In this document: positions 1 through 15,894 of the stretch, piece after piece
Position numbering within the stretch: the stretch's first letter is position 1
How the letters are laid out: each line of letters starts with the position of its first letter
DNA from: Bifidobacterium sp. ESL0790
Lineage (GTDB): Bacteria > Actinomycetota > Actinomycetes > Actinomycetales > Bifidobacteriaceae
Direction of reading: 5' to 3'
Length of the DNA: 64,000 bases
Assembly: GCF_029395435.1 (NCBI RefSeq)
Contig: NZ_CP113915.1
Coordinates: forward strand, 124,001 to 188,000
Made by a program: the position numbers and the translations under genes
The notes under the pieces: model-generated
What the model saw: the letters and a program-made list of their open reading frames with translations, nothing else
What the model was told of the DNA's origin: nothing
Databases searched by the model: none

Positions 1-2541
<2,541 letters not shown>

Positions 2542-2678
2542 AACCCCATCCTTTGGTGGTGGGGTCCGTGGGGCATCCTCTGCGATTGATCTCCAGACAG
2601 CACTAGCACTCTGGAATCCACACAAGACATGCATCCAACATCGCGTCCGCTGTCCGGTCCCCAAGCCGCCACATCCCA

Positions 2679-2695
2679 CGGAGCCCAGCGCTCCG
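2679..2695 (+). other. Hairpin in the 23S-5S spacer, probable processing site
   Basis: CGGAGC (2679-2684) pairs with GCTCCG (2690-2695) 15 bases before the 5S gene. At the matching place in copy 2 the primary sequence differs, but an equivalent stem forms (CGCGGA 11292-11297 with TCCGCG 11307-11312). Conserved pairing with changed bases suggests a functional RNA stem, for instance for pre-rRNA processing. The role is inferred. Confidence 0.5.
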
Positions 2696-2710
2696 CGCAT
2701 AACCAAAGAT

Positions 2711-2828
2711 TTGCGGCGGCCATAGCCCAGGGGAGACGCCCGGTCCCATTCCGAACCCGGAAGCTAAGGCCTGGCACGGCGATGGTACTGCACCCGGGAG
2801 GGTGTGGGAGAGTAGCCCGCCGCCGCAT
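2711..2828 (+). rRNA. rrf: 5S ribosomal RNA (rrn copy 1)
   Basis: About 118 bases, with complementary ends (TTGCGGCGGC against GCCGCCGCAT) and the conserved CCATTCCGAACCCGGAAG loop. It is identical over its length to the copy at 11326-11443. It follows the 23S gene by about 170 bases and is followed directly by a GC-rich terminator. Confidence 0.96.
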
Positions 2829-2842
2829 TAACACTTCAGGGA

Positions 2843-2882
2843 GGCCCCGGCCGGATCCACACGATCCGCCCGGGGCCTTTCC
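2843..2882 (+). terminator. Rho-independent terminator of rrn operon 1
   Basis: GGCCCCGG plus a GATC-extended stem on each side of a short CACAC loop, then CCGGGGCC and TTT. The same structure follows the second 5S gene, as expected for an rrn terminator. Confidence 0.85.
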
Positions 2883-3278
2883 GCACACCCGCGGGGCCAC
2901 GGGCGCGTCCGGGGCCGCACGCCATAGGCGGCGTCCCCCCCCCGCCGGAACCACGCGGGCCACACGCGGGCCACCGGCGGCCCGGCCCCCGGTCCTAGGC
3001 GCCACAACCCAACCCAAACCCGATTTCCCGCTCTAAGCAGCTGGTAGGCGCGTGGCACGCTTCATGATCTTCGTGACCTGATGCGGGAGGGACGAATGTT
3101 CGAGGAGAGATATTCGTCCAACGCCTTAGTTGGTCGTAAAGCCGCTTCCGATAATCTGTGGCCAACATATGCTCTAAGAGTCAAAAGCCAGCGTTGCGTG
3201 GTAGCCTCTGAGGTCATCGATGATCTGCGAGCCGCAGCAATCAATGTGTTCCGGGATTATTGCTGATGGTTTTCAGTC
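2883..3278. other. Intergenic region between rrn 1 and the esterase
   Basis: A very C/G-rich stretch (2880-3000) gives way to ordinary sequence. Short open frames occur on both strands (for example 3081-3266), but they lack a clear ribosome site and overlap each other. No gene, RNA or repeat is supported here. Confidence 0.5.
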
Positions 3279-4271
3279 TCAAGGTTGTTCGGCCGTGAAG
3301 TGGTCTAGGCCATATCGAAAACCGTCGAGCAAGAACTTGGTGGCTTCTTCGGAGATTTCCGAATGGGGCACGAGGGCGTCAAAAACATGGAACGCTCCAG
3401 GAAACACGCGGAACCTGGTTTCGACTCCGGCATCTGCAAGACGTCGCATAAACGAGACGGTCTCATCATGGAACGGTTCGATATCCCCGACGAAACTTAA
3501 AGTCGGCGGCAATCCGGCCAGATCTTTGGTTCGGGTAGGCGCCGCATAACTCGGTACTGAGTCTGTTCCTCTGAGCCTTCCCAGATACATGTTCCAACAC
3601 AATCTGTTCGAGGCGGTATTCCATACTGGGGCATCGTTGTCACGTGAACTCGGGGTCTCTCGGTCATCAAGCATGGGGCAGATTGGTACCTGGAACGCTA
3701 TATTTACATCTCCCCGGTCCCTGGCTAGCAGACTTACGGCTGCGGTGAGGCTTCCGCCAGCACTGGCGCCGGCGACGACAAGTTGATTGGAACGTATTCC
3801 GAGGGCGGCGGCGTGCTCCTTCATCCACAACAAGGTCCAATAGCAATCTTCCAAGGCCGCGGGATAGAGCGCCTCCGTCGATTTACGATAATCAGGAGCC
3901 ACCAGCACGGCACCCGTCGCGTCCACGATCTTCTCAAAATAAAAAGCCTCAAGTTCCGGATTCTCCAACGCGAAACCACCGCCGTGAATCCACAGCAGAC
4001 CTGGAGCGTTGAAGGCCCTTCCTGGGTTATGAAATCTCATGCCTTTCTGCTTCCGGGGTCGATATACGCATATCCGAAGCAGCGAGCCATCAGGCCGACG
4101 AAGATGATGCTGCTCGTAATGAAGATGGGTGTAGTTGACACCTTTCAGCAAATCGGTCACGCGATTGGCCCAGACGATCGACGACGGCGTGAAGTATGGC
4201 AAGACCCTGCGTACCAGTTTTCCCATTGGACGCAGTTCGGGGTTGATCATCTCGTCGCTGATATGTGTCAT
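3279..4271 (-). CDS. Alpha/beta-hydrolase, hormone-sensitive-lipase family esterase
   Basis: Protein of 330 residues, probably a cytosolic carboxylesterase acting on short-chain esters. The HSL-family oxyanion-hole motif HGGGF is at about 96-100 and the nucleophile elbow GASAGG at 168-173 (Ser170). An acidic residue precedes P-F at about 265 (Glu rather than the more usual Asp), and the catalytic His is in GAFHVF near 295. Length fits the family and no signal peptide is seen. The gene stands alone, opposite in direction to the flanking rRNA operons. Its substrate cannot be told from sequence. Confidence 0.88.
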   Translation of the reverse strand: MTHISDEMINPELRPMGKLVRRVLPYFTPSSIVWANRVTDLLKGVNYTHLHYEQHHLRRPDGSLLRICVYRPRKQKGMRFHNPGRAFNAPGLLWIHGGGFALENPELEAFYFEKIVDATGAVLVAPDYRKSTEALYPAALEDCYWTLLWMKEHAAALGIRSNQLVVAGASAGGSLTAAVSLLARDRGDVNIAFQVPICPMLDDRETPSSRDNDAPVWNTASNRLCWNMYLGRLRGTDSVPSYAAPTRTKDLAGLPPTLSFVGDIEPFHDETVSFMRRLADAGVETRFRVFPGAFHVFDALVPHSEISEEATKFLLDGFRYGLDHFTAEQP

Positions 4272-4835
4272 TGGTCGACCTCGCTGAATCTGGTTGGGGA
4301 AGCTGTTGATTTTCGCCCACGAAACGTAGTTGTTTCTGGAACAATCCGCTCGATGTTTCTCCAGCTATTGTAAAACGGTTAAGCGGGAATGAGGGCTATC
4401 GTATAGCCAATCCAGTCGGGAACGATGTATTGTCGCTTATCTGCTGTCCGCCTTTTCATGAAGCAATGTGATAGTGGACAGAACTATGACGGATTGCGCA
4501 GGGTTTATCTACAGGAGGACTGCATATCCTTGCTGCCAGTATTTAATCTATAAAATGTGCGTTGCCTCAAGTAAGCCAGTCGGTTCAGTGGCAAACATAA
4601 TGTCCCTTATCGGATTAACGCCATATTCGCGTTAGGCCGCCATCAGCCATATCCCCGATAATAGAAACAACCTGAGCTGTGGCAAGTAAGGCGATAGTAG
4701 GCGTGACACGTCGTTTTAGCTGATGAATAATCCCGTCCCGCTCGACTCGCAATGGTATGGGCTTTGCCTACACACCCTTATAAGACTGCCAGTTTCAGCT
4801 CAATTTCAGCGAGAGAATAACAAAAGCATACTATT
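4272..4835. other. Intergenic region between the divergent esterase and TA genes
   Basis: About 560 bases, more AT-rich than the genes, carrying the divergent promoter region. No coding frame, RNA gene or repeat is supported. Confidence 0.4.
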
Positions 4836-4849
4836 GTGCGACATTGTTC

Positions 4850-4855
4850 TATAAT
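4850..4855 (+). promoter_or_regulatory. Likely -10 element of the dinJ-yafQ operon
   Basis: A perfect TATAAT 56 bases before the antitoxin start. No good -35 hexamer lies 16-18 bases upstream, so a promoter here would be activated or weak; autoregulation by the TA complex would be usual. Confidence 0.45.
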
Positions 4856-4910
4856 CGAAAATGAAATAGGAAAGAACTTACATTGCACAACGCAAAGGAA
4901 AGGAACCGCC

Positions 4911-5177
4911 ATGGCCACCGTCACGGTTCGCGTCGATGAGCAGACGAAGAAAATGGCTTCGGCGCTCGCGGAAGAGTTCGGTTTCGATCTCTCGTCGGTC
5001 ACCAGGGCCTTTTACAAGCAAATGATCCGCGAGCAGGCAATCCCACTGAATCTCAGTCGCGAGCCCCAGCCGAACAAAAAAACTGCGGCGGCCATCCGCG
5101 AGGCCAATCAGATGCTGCGTTCCGGTGACAGGGGCTTCACCAGTTCGGACGCGATGTTCGACTCCCTGGGAATCTGA
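4911..5177 (+). CDS. dinJ: RelB/DinJ-family antitoxin
   Basis: Antitoxin of 88 residues with an N-terminal ribbon-helix-helix (begins MATVTVRVDEQTK; LSSVTRAFYKQMI forms the second helix). It should neutralise the YafQ-like toxin encoded 8 bases downstream and repress its own operon. The ATG at 4911 is chosen because AAAGGAAAGGA lies just upstream and the family starts here; an in-frame extension to 4836 has no family similarity. The pair sits between two rRNA operons. A second DinJ/YafQ pair is at 36.2-36.8 kb. Confidence 0.88.
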   Translation: MATVTVRVDEQTKKMASALAEEFGFDLSSVTRAFYKQMIREQAIPLNLSREPQPNKKTAAAIREANQMLRSGDRGFTSSDAMFDSLGI

Positions 5178-5185
5178 GCGGAAGC

Positions 5186-5488
5186 ATGCCTATGCTGACC
5201 GCGCACTATACGACGGCTTTCGCCCGCGATGTCAAACGGATGAAGCGCAAACACGAGGATACGCATATACGTGACCTTAAAACCGTCATCAATCTTGTTC
5301 TCGAAAACACTGAAGAGGCAAAAGCCGAATTGAAGCGCCGACACCGTGCCCACTACCTAACTGGCGATTGGTCGGGTGTCCTCGAATGCCATATCGGCAA
5401 TAGTGCCGACCGCCTTTTGCTGTGGGAGACCGCTGATGGTTCGGTGGTGTTCGTCAGGGTCGGCAGCCACGACGAGCTGTTCAGATAG
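5186..5488 (+). CDS. yafQ: YafQ/RelE-family mRNA interferase toxin
   Basis: Toxin of 100 residues predicted to cut mRNA on the ribosome. The YafQ signature is present in the C-terminal half: H-x-L-x-GDW-x-G-x-x-ECHI, then VRVGSHDELF ending almost at the C-terminus, which supplies the family's His and Asp catalytic residues. It is co-operonic with the antitoxin (8-base gap). A second in-frame ATG lies two codons in. It shares the fold and motifs but little other sequence with the pair at 36.2 kb, so the two are not a recent duplication. Confidence 0.88.
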   Translation: MPMLTAHYTTAFARDVKRMKRKHEDTHIRDLKTVINLVLENTEEAKAELKRRHRAHYLTGDWSGVLECHIGNSADRLLLWETADGSVVFVRVGSHDELFR

Positions 5489-6140
5489 AGGCTAACCGGT
5501 TCGGCGGCCCGCTGTTCTCGGGAGAAGAGTAGCGGGAGGGGAACTGCCTTAGCTTCTGAAGTGCCAATGCTGCCGTCTTTGCTCCCCAGTTCTTTGTGTG
5601 CCCCCCCATCTATGCGTTTATGCTTGAATTTGGAATCGATGTTGATCTCAAGCAGCGGAAATGTAACAAAAGTGCTTTCATAAACGGGATATAACTGTTG
5701 AACACGCCGAAAAATCGGATTCGTTGAATCTTTTTACCGGTTATTTCCGGTAATTGTGACCAGGGAATGGCGAGGAAACCGGAAACAACCGTATTTTCGA
5801 CACGCCGGAAAATCGTTGAAATTTCACCGAATTTTGACCTTTTGTTCGAATACGACTTGCGCGTATGGGCGACCTCGTGTAAGTTATCTACTTGCTGCCT
5901 GACAGCGACAAGAAATCTTCAAGATAGCTTGAAGTTGTTGGTGTGGTGGTGGTTTGAGAACTCAAGAGCGTGTTTGTACTACTTTTTTTAAGCTTTTTTG
6001 ATTGCCAGTCCGGCGCGTGCCCCGTTTTGGGGTGTCCTAGGGGGCTTAATTCGTGTCGGGGTTTTTAGTGTGGACCATTCCCCCTTATGGAATGGTTCCG
6101 TCGATTATTATGAGAGTCATTTGTTTGGTTCTCTTCGCAT
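5489..6140 (+). promoter_or_regulatory. rrn operon 2 promoter and leader region
   Basis: No gene is seen. A candidate core promoter is TTGCGC (5857-5862), 17 bases, then TAAGTT (5880-5885); TTGACC also occurs at 5834-5839. Downstream is the actinobacterial nut-like boxA (TTTGAGAACTCAAGAGCG, 5953-5970) and a T-rich stretch before 16S. The boxA assignment is strong; the exact promoter hexamers are inferred. Confidence 0.55.
5953..5976 (+). promoter_or_regulatory. boxA antitermination leader of rrn operon 2
   Basis: The TTTGAGAACTCAA core followed by GAGCGTGTTTG matches the conserved leader found upstream of 16S genes in actinobacteria, where NusB/S10 bind. A related TTGAGAACTGGATAGTGG recurs in the 16S-23S spacer at 7894-7911. 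Confidence 0.75.
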
Positions 6141-11156
<5,016 letters not shown>

Positions 11157-11325
11157 AACCCCATCCTTTGGTGGTGGGGTCCGTGGGGCATCCTCTGCGA
11201 TTGATCTCCAGACAGCACTAGCACTCTGGAATCCACACAAGACATGCATCCAACATCGCGTCCGCTGTCCGGTCCCCAAGCCGCCACATCCCGCGGAGCC
11301 CCGTGTTCCGCGTATAATATAAGAT

Positions 11326-11443
11326 TTGCGGCGGCCATAGCCCAGGGGAGACGCCCGGTCCCATTCCGAACCCGGAAGCTAAGGCCTGGCACGGCGATGG
11401 TACTGCACCCGGGAGGGTGTGGGAGAGTAGCCCGCCGCCGCAT
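11326..11443 (+). rRNA. rrf: 5S ribosomal RNA (rrn copy 2)
   Basis: Same 118-base sequence as 2711-2828. It is preceded by a spacer hairpin (11292-11312) whose bases differ from copy 1 but which still pairs. It is followed by the operon terminator. Confidence 0.96.
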
Positions 11444-11457
11444 TAACACTTCAGGGA

Positions 11458-11495
11458 GGCCCCGGCCGGATCCACGCGATCCGCCCGGGGCCTTT
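11458..11495 (+). terminator. Rho-independent terminator of rrn operon 2
   Basis: GGCCCCGGCCGGATC / GATCCGCCCGGGGCC stem followed by TTT, the same as after the first 5S gene apart from the loop. Confidence 0.85.
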
Positions 11496-12033
11496 CCGCA
11501 CACCCAAGACCACACGCGGCCCACAGGCGGCGCGGCCTGGCGCGTCCGGTCCCCGGCCGGGGCCACCGGCCCGACCCCACCGCACACAAAGCCCTCCGAA
11601 GCTCGAATGGCGTATTCAATTTCTAGCCAGGACCATGCGGTTCCGCCTGCGACACCCACAACCTCGGCAACCAGGGAGCCGGTCGGCCCTTAGTCCGGGA
11701 CGGACGCCACAGCCCCGTTAGGTTCGTGGCACCGGCGGCCACAACCAACGACATGACGGGGATTCCGACACCACGCAACGGATACAAAAAGACACAAGTC
11801 TTGGCTCCGCCGACGGGGCTCCCGATGCCGTGGAGACGACAAGCCGCAAGTCCCGCCCGGGCCCGGATGGTGTGTCCGATTTCTTATTAGAGCTATGTTG
11901 TTCGGCCTGTAACACGCACAACCGGATCGGGCAGACGTTTTTTCGCTTTGGGTAGTGCCTTTCAAAATGAGTCTAGCTATTTATAATGGTATTGGTTTTC
12001 ACAATGGGGAATGAAGACTTTTAAGGAGAAAAT
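11496..12033 (+). promoter_or_regulatory. Intergenic region with promoter of the aldo/keto reductase
   Basis: No gene is seen in this 538-base stretch. A TATAAT at 11982-11987, 46 bases before the reductase start, is a likely -10; the -35 position (CTTTCA) is poor. The rest is GC-rich spacer. Confidence 0.4.
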
Positions 12034-12972
12034 ATGAAGTATTCGGAACTGGGCACATCTGGCGTGATGGCGTCGCGTGTGGCGCAGGGAGTCATGCGGT
12101 TGCACGAGAAGAGCGCGGATGAGGCGCGAGAGATCGTCAAGACCGCTCTTGACGGTGGAATCAATTTCTTTGATACCGCTGATTGCTATACGGCTGGCGC
12201 GAGCAGCAGGCGGCTGGGACAGGCGTTGCAGGATCTGGAAGCGGATCGTAGCAAGATCTATGTGCAGACGAAATTCGGCATCTATCGCAACCCTGAAAGC
12301 GACCAGATCACCCGTTATGACTTCTCCAAGAAGCACTTGCTGGAGGCGCTTGACAGCGAGCTGAGGAACCTGCAGACCGATTACGTCGACTTCGTGTTGC
12401 TGCATAGGCCCGATACCTTGGTTGATCTCGATGAGTTGGCCGAGGCGTTCAACGAGCTGCAGAGCAGCGGCAAGGTGCGGCATTTCGGCGTGAGCAACGT
12501 CAATCCGATGCAGGTGGAGATGCTGCAGAGCGCGGTCGGGCAGAAGTTGGAGGTCAACCAGCTGCAGTTCGGCTTGGGGCACACCGGCATGGTGCAGCAG
12601 GAGATCCACGTCAACATGACCGATGCGCCGAGCGTCGACCACGATGGCGGGCTCATCAGCTATTCGCGCCTGAGGCATATGACGATTCAGGCGTGGAGTC
12701 CGTTCCAGTTCGGCTTCTTCGAGGGTGTGTTCATCGACAATCCCAAGTTCCCGGAGCTCAACGCGACACTGCAGCGTATCGCCGACAAGTATGGCGTGAC
12801 GAAGAACGCGATCGCCGTGGCTTGGATTCTGCGGCATCCGGCCAATATGCAGGTGCTGTTGGGCTCGATGACGCCGAGCAGGATTGAGGAGATGATGGCT
12901 GGCACCGATGTGAGGATTACCGCCCAGGAGTGGTATGACCTTTACATGGCCGCTGGCAACGATTTGCCGTAA
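12034..12972 (+). CDS. Aldo/keto reductase (YdhF-like)
   Basis: Cytosolic NAD(P)H-dependent carbonyl reductase of 312 residues with a TIM-barrel fold. The catalytic tetrad is visible: Asp47 (FFDTAD), Tyr52 (CYT), Lys80 (QTKFG) and His124 (LLHRPD). The FGVSNV motif and the C-terminal A-W-I-L-RHPA and LLGS segments contact the cofactor in the family. AAGGAG six bases before the ATG fixes the start. It is a single-gene unit with its own terminator. The physiological substrate is unknown. Confidence 0.92.
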   Translation: MKYSELGTSGVMASRVAQGVMRLHEKSADEAREIVKTALDGGINFFDTADCYTAGASSRRLGQALQDLEADRSKIYVQTKFGIYRNPESDQITRYDFSKKHLLEALDSELRNLQTDYVDFVLLHRPDTLVDLDELAEAFNELQSSGKVRHFGVSNVNPMQVEMLQSAVGQKLEVNQLQFGLGHTGMVQQEIHVNMTDAPSVDHDGGLISYSRLRHMTIQAWSPFQFGFFEGVFIDNPKFPELNATLQRIADKYGVTKNAIAVAWILRHPANMQVLLGSMTPSRIEEMMAGTDVRITAQEWYDLYMAAGNDLP

Positions 12973-12994
12973 CTTTTTGCATTGTGCTTTTGAC

Positions 12995-13040
12995 GGGCGC
13001 ATGGCTTATACGACATCCATATGAGTCATGCGCCCTTTTT
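12995..13040 (+). terminator. Terminator after the aldo/keto reductase
   Basis: GGGCGCATG (12995-13003) pairs perfectly with CATGCGCCC (13027-13035), followed by TTTTT. Confidence 0.85.
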
Positions 13041-13543
13041 ATATCTGGCTGCCATCTTGGAGGGCTTGGACGTGATAGGGTGCCTGATTTAGCATCTCAG
13101 ATGCCGTCTGACGTCACAAAACAAGGTCTTAGACGTGACTTTTGCAGTGATGCGATGAACTTTACACGTATTTTTGAGTCCATGCTGCTGGCCATATCTC
13201 GACATTACGCATAGTGGTTCCGGCAACTGGCGTATCGTCACCTGGTTTGTCTGATTCGCGCCTGTCGGGAAGAAGTGGATATCTGACGGCCTGTGGTGGA
13301 TGCGGATGCACAGCGGGTCGGAATGGGTTGTGGATATATGACGGTTGATGGTGTTGATGCATGCTTATAAGTCGGTTTGTGGCACGAATGCGGAGTGATG
13401 TCGATGCTAGAGATTCCTGTGACGGGGAAGGCGTGATAATGACGAAGTGACAAGCGAAATGAGAAGTGTGGTGTGATTGACGACAACAGAGGCGTTGCTT
13501 TGTTATAGGGCCTGCCGTAAGGCTGCATTGCTAGAGTGGGGGA
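13041..13543. other. Intergenic region, no gene seen
   Basis: About 500 bases without a supported gene. A GACGTCACAAAAC at about 13110 recalls the CGTCACAAA arm of the palindrome array at 13.8-14.0 kb but does not form the same hairpin. Confidence 0.4.
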
Positions 13544-13795
13544 GTGCACTACTTCACCCCGAAACGTTGCGCCAGCTCGCGCAAGATCATGTACCACGAC
13601 AAGGCCCAGGCGCAGCGCGCCGCCAACCAGGCCATGCTGGAACGTGGGGCCGAGCTGTGGGTGTACCGGTGCGAATACTGCGGACAGTGGCATCTGACGC
13701 ATCACGACCCGAGTGACGAGCGTCTGCTATACGGGATGCGAAGCAGCCGAAAGCCGCGCTCGCGCAAACGTGGTTTCAAACCACGGAGAAAGTAA
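13544..13795 (+). CDS. Small basic protein with a single CxxC pair
   Basis: 83 residues, strongly basic at the C-terminus (SSRKPRSRKRGFKPRRK). One CEYCGQWHLTHH segment could form half a zinc ribbon together with the nearby histidines. The start is GTG at 13544 after GGGGG; an internal ATG at 13589 is an alternative. The composition suggests a nucleic-acid or ribosome-associated protein, but I do not recognise the family beyond similar small conserved actinobacterial proteins. Function unknown. Confidence 0.65.
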   Translation: MHYFTPKRCASSRKIMYHDKAQAQRAANQAMLERGAELWVYRCEYCGQWHLTHHDPSDERLLYGMRSSRKPRSRKRGFKPRRK

Positions 13796-13815
13796 ACCAT
13801 ATGAATGGCGCAGTG

Positions 13816-14043
13816 TTGCATTTGTGACGCTGAGTCGGGTGTTTGCGTCGCAAATGCAATTAGGTGGCGGACTGGATTGCATCCGTGACGCTAATTGGGA
13901 TGATGACGTCACGAACGTAACTAAGTGGTGGTTGAGATTGCGTTTGTGACGTTAATTGGATGGTTTGCGTCACAAACGCGACTACAAAGGTGGCTCGGAT
14001 TGCGAATGTGACGGTGAGCTGGGTGGTTGCGTCGCAAACGCGA
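13816..14043. repeat. Four tandem 61-bp units, each a large imperfect palindrome
   Basis: Units at 13816-13859, 13877-13920, 13938-13981 and 14000-14043 (steps 61, 61, 62). Each has a left arm like TTGCGTTTGTGACG and a right arm like CGTCACAAACGCGA around a 14-base centre related to TAATTGGATGGTTT. Spacers between units are also related (CTAAGTGGTGG type). No coding frame crosses the array. Arms vary between units but mostly keep pairing. Confidence 0.85.
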
Positions 14044-14113
14044 TGCAGATGTGGGCACGGTGGACGCTGTGATAGCTGTGAAGTGCTTGAGATTTTGGGC
14101 TTGGATATGAGTT

Positions 14114-14143
14114 GGGGACGCGGCTTGAGTGCGCGTCCCCTTT
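14114..14143 (+). terminator. Hairpin downstream of the palindrome array, possible terminator
   Basis: GGGGACGCG (14114-14122) pairs with CGCGTCCCC (14132-14140), then TTT. The T-run is short, so the assignment is tentative. Confidence 0.4.
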
Positions 14144-14216
14144 GAGAAACAAAATGTTGGAGATAATGGGCCTCGGTAGGTCTGTTTAAACCTGTTTGTT
14201 GGGCCTGAGAGCTGAG

Positions 14217-15008
14217 TCAGCGGTCGTAGCGGAAGCCTTGCGACTCGACCAAGGTCTTCGCGTTGCGGGAGAAGACACCGGGGTCGGTGGCGTTCTTGGT
14301 GATCTGGTCGCTGAAGGCGTCGACCGGGCGCTCGGTGTTGCGCAGGTCGTAATAACGGTGCACCGTGTCGTCAAAGGCGTCCAGACCGTCGGTGAACTCC
14401 GAGTCGTCAGCCGGATAGGCGTCGTCGAAGAACTGCGCGGAACGGTCCATGCGCGGCTTGAGCGCCGGGGCCTGATCGGGCTTGCCGATGGCCAGGCCGA
14501 GAATCGGATAGGTGAATTCGGGCAGGTGCAGCAGCTTGATGAGCTCGGCCTGGTCGTTGAGCACGGAGCCCAGCACCACGCAGCCGAGGCCAAGCCCGTT
14601 GGCGGCGGTCTCCATGGCGTGCAGCGCGAGCACGGCGTCATTCTGCGCCTGCACGAAGCGGTAGTTGGAGTTCAGCGTGAACTCGTCGGAGTGCACGTCG
14701 ACGCCCTTTCGCCTGGCGATGGCGGCGTTGCGGTGCTCGTCGGCGATGAAGATGTAGAGCAGGGGAGCCTCGGCGATGTAGGGCTGGTGGCCGATCTTGG
14801 CGATGGTCTTCTTGAGCTCCTGACTCTTGACGCGAATGGCGGACCAATCGTTGAGGTACTGGCTCGACGGCGCGCGCTGGGCCGCCTCCTCGATCGCGGC
14901 GACAATCTCGGGGTCGATGGCCTCCGGCTTGAATTTGCGGATGGAGCGCCGGTTGAGCAGCGTCTTGATGGTTTCGTTCTCGAATGGTGTTGCTGAAGTA
15001 TCTGTCAT
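14217..15008 (-). CDS. NADPH-dependent nitroreductase/FMN reductase (NfsA/NfrA type)
   Basis: 263-residue flavoprotein of the nitroreductase superfamily. The N-terminal NRRSIRKF motif binds the FMN phosphate. APSSQYLNDWS near residues 46-56, the AMETAANGLGLGCVVLG helix and PILGLAIGKPDQAPALKPRM near the middle are typical of the long NfsA/NfrA class rather than short NfsB enzymes. A GAGAGAA ribosome site precedes the ATG. It likely reduces quinones, nitroaromatics or free flavin in the cytosol. It stands alone on the - strand. Confidence 0.88.
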   Translation of the reverse strand: MTDTSATPFENETIKTLLNRRSIRKFKPEAIDPEIVAAIEEAAQRAPSSQYLNDWSAIRVKSQELKKTIAKIGHQPYIAEAPLLYIFIADEHRNAAIARRKGVDVHSDEFTLNSNYRFVQAQNDAVLALHAMETAANGLGLGCVVLGSVLNDQAELIKLLHLPEFTYPILGLAIGKPDQAPALKPRMDRSAQFFDDAYPADDSEFTDGLDAFDDTVHRYYDLRNTERPVDAFSDQITKNATDPGVFSRNAKTLVESQGFRYDR

Positions 15009-15191
15009 ATTGTCATTCTCTCAAAAATCTAGACAACGTATGGCATTCCAGACGATATTTTTGCTGCGGGGAGATGTGAAGTTGGGAACAAAGGCATCAT
15101 GTCTTGATGGCGGTTGCGCTCGCGACAATCAACGAATAACCTGCCTCAAGCGAAGTATTGCGGCGTATTTCCCTACGTCAGCCCTATTTTT

Positions 15192-15812
15192 CTACTTTCC
15201 GCCACGACGATGCTGGCGGCGCGTGACGAAAGCCTGTGACCCACGGCCGCCGAGCTCGGTGATGATGGCGGTGAACGCAGCCGAAAGCGCGGCGAAGGTC
15301 ATGCTGGCCAGAAGGCTTTGCTGCTGGGTCTCTCCGTCGTTGAGCTTGGCGGATCCGTGACGGTCGACGACGGACTTGTCCCACACGGTCTTGAACAGCT
15401 TGCCGCCCACGATGCCGATCGCCGAAGGCAGTGCGACTTTGAAAATCTTGTCGCCCAGGGAATCCGGGTCGCTGATCTGTTTGCTGCGCATGGTGTTCAC
15501 TTTCTCGTCAATGGCGTTGAGCTTGCCCACGATATCGTCCGCCGTGGAATGCAATGGGCTGGGGTCGCTTGCAGGTGAAGAAGGGCTTGAATATGGGGTT
15601 TGCTGAGAGTCTGGGCTGTATTGTGGCGTGGCGAGAGGTTCCGGCGAGGCCTGCGTCTCTTGTGCATCTTGCGCATCTGCCATGGCGGAACCTGCGTTGG
15701 CAAGCGTCGCCGCGTCTTCGGTCGCGTCCGCCTCGGCGCTCCTCGCCGCTGCAGCCTTGGCCGCCTTTTTGCTGTGGCGGGGGCCGTTGCCTTTGCCTTG
15801 TGATCCAACCAT
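15192..15812 (-). CDS. DUF4235 membrane protein with a long Ala/Ser/Pro-rich N-terminus
   Basis: 206 residues from the chosen ATG. Residues 1-100 are low complexity (A, S, P, D, Q; begins MVGSQGKGNG with basic patches). A conserved C-terminal domain has two hydrophobic segments (KVALPSAIGIVGGKLFKTVWD and MTFAALSAAFTAIITELG) and ends in a basic tail (RRQHRRGGK). This matches the two-helix DUF4235 layout of actinobacteria. An in-frame GTG extension to 15875 is possible but would crowd the divergent phosphatase gene. Function unknown. Confidence 0.75.
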   Translation of the reverse strand: MVGSQGKGNGPRHSKKAAKAAAARSAEADATEDAATLANAGSAMADAQDAQETQASPEPLATPQYSPDSQQTPYSSPSSPASDPSPLHSTADDIVGKLNAIDEKVNTMRSKQISDPDSLGDKIFKVALPSAIGIVGGKLFKTVWDKSVVDRHGSAKLNDGETQQQSLLASMTFAALSAAFTAIITELGGRGSQAFVTRRQHRRGGK

Positions 15813-15894
15813 ATCTCCATGATAGAAGAAGCTATTCCCGTCCGCTGGGCGAGGAGCGATGGCGCTGGCAACCACGGCGCGCTAAAGTGAAACC

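Noticed and set aside
3081..3266. Possible 61-residue protein between rrn 1 and the esterase
   Set aside because: An equally long frame exists on the other strand, no clear ribosome site or family similarity; left unannotated.
11311..11322. TATAAT just before the second 5S gene as a promoter
   Set aside because: The first copy has CATAAC there and no -35 is present in either; better explained as spacer variation.
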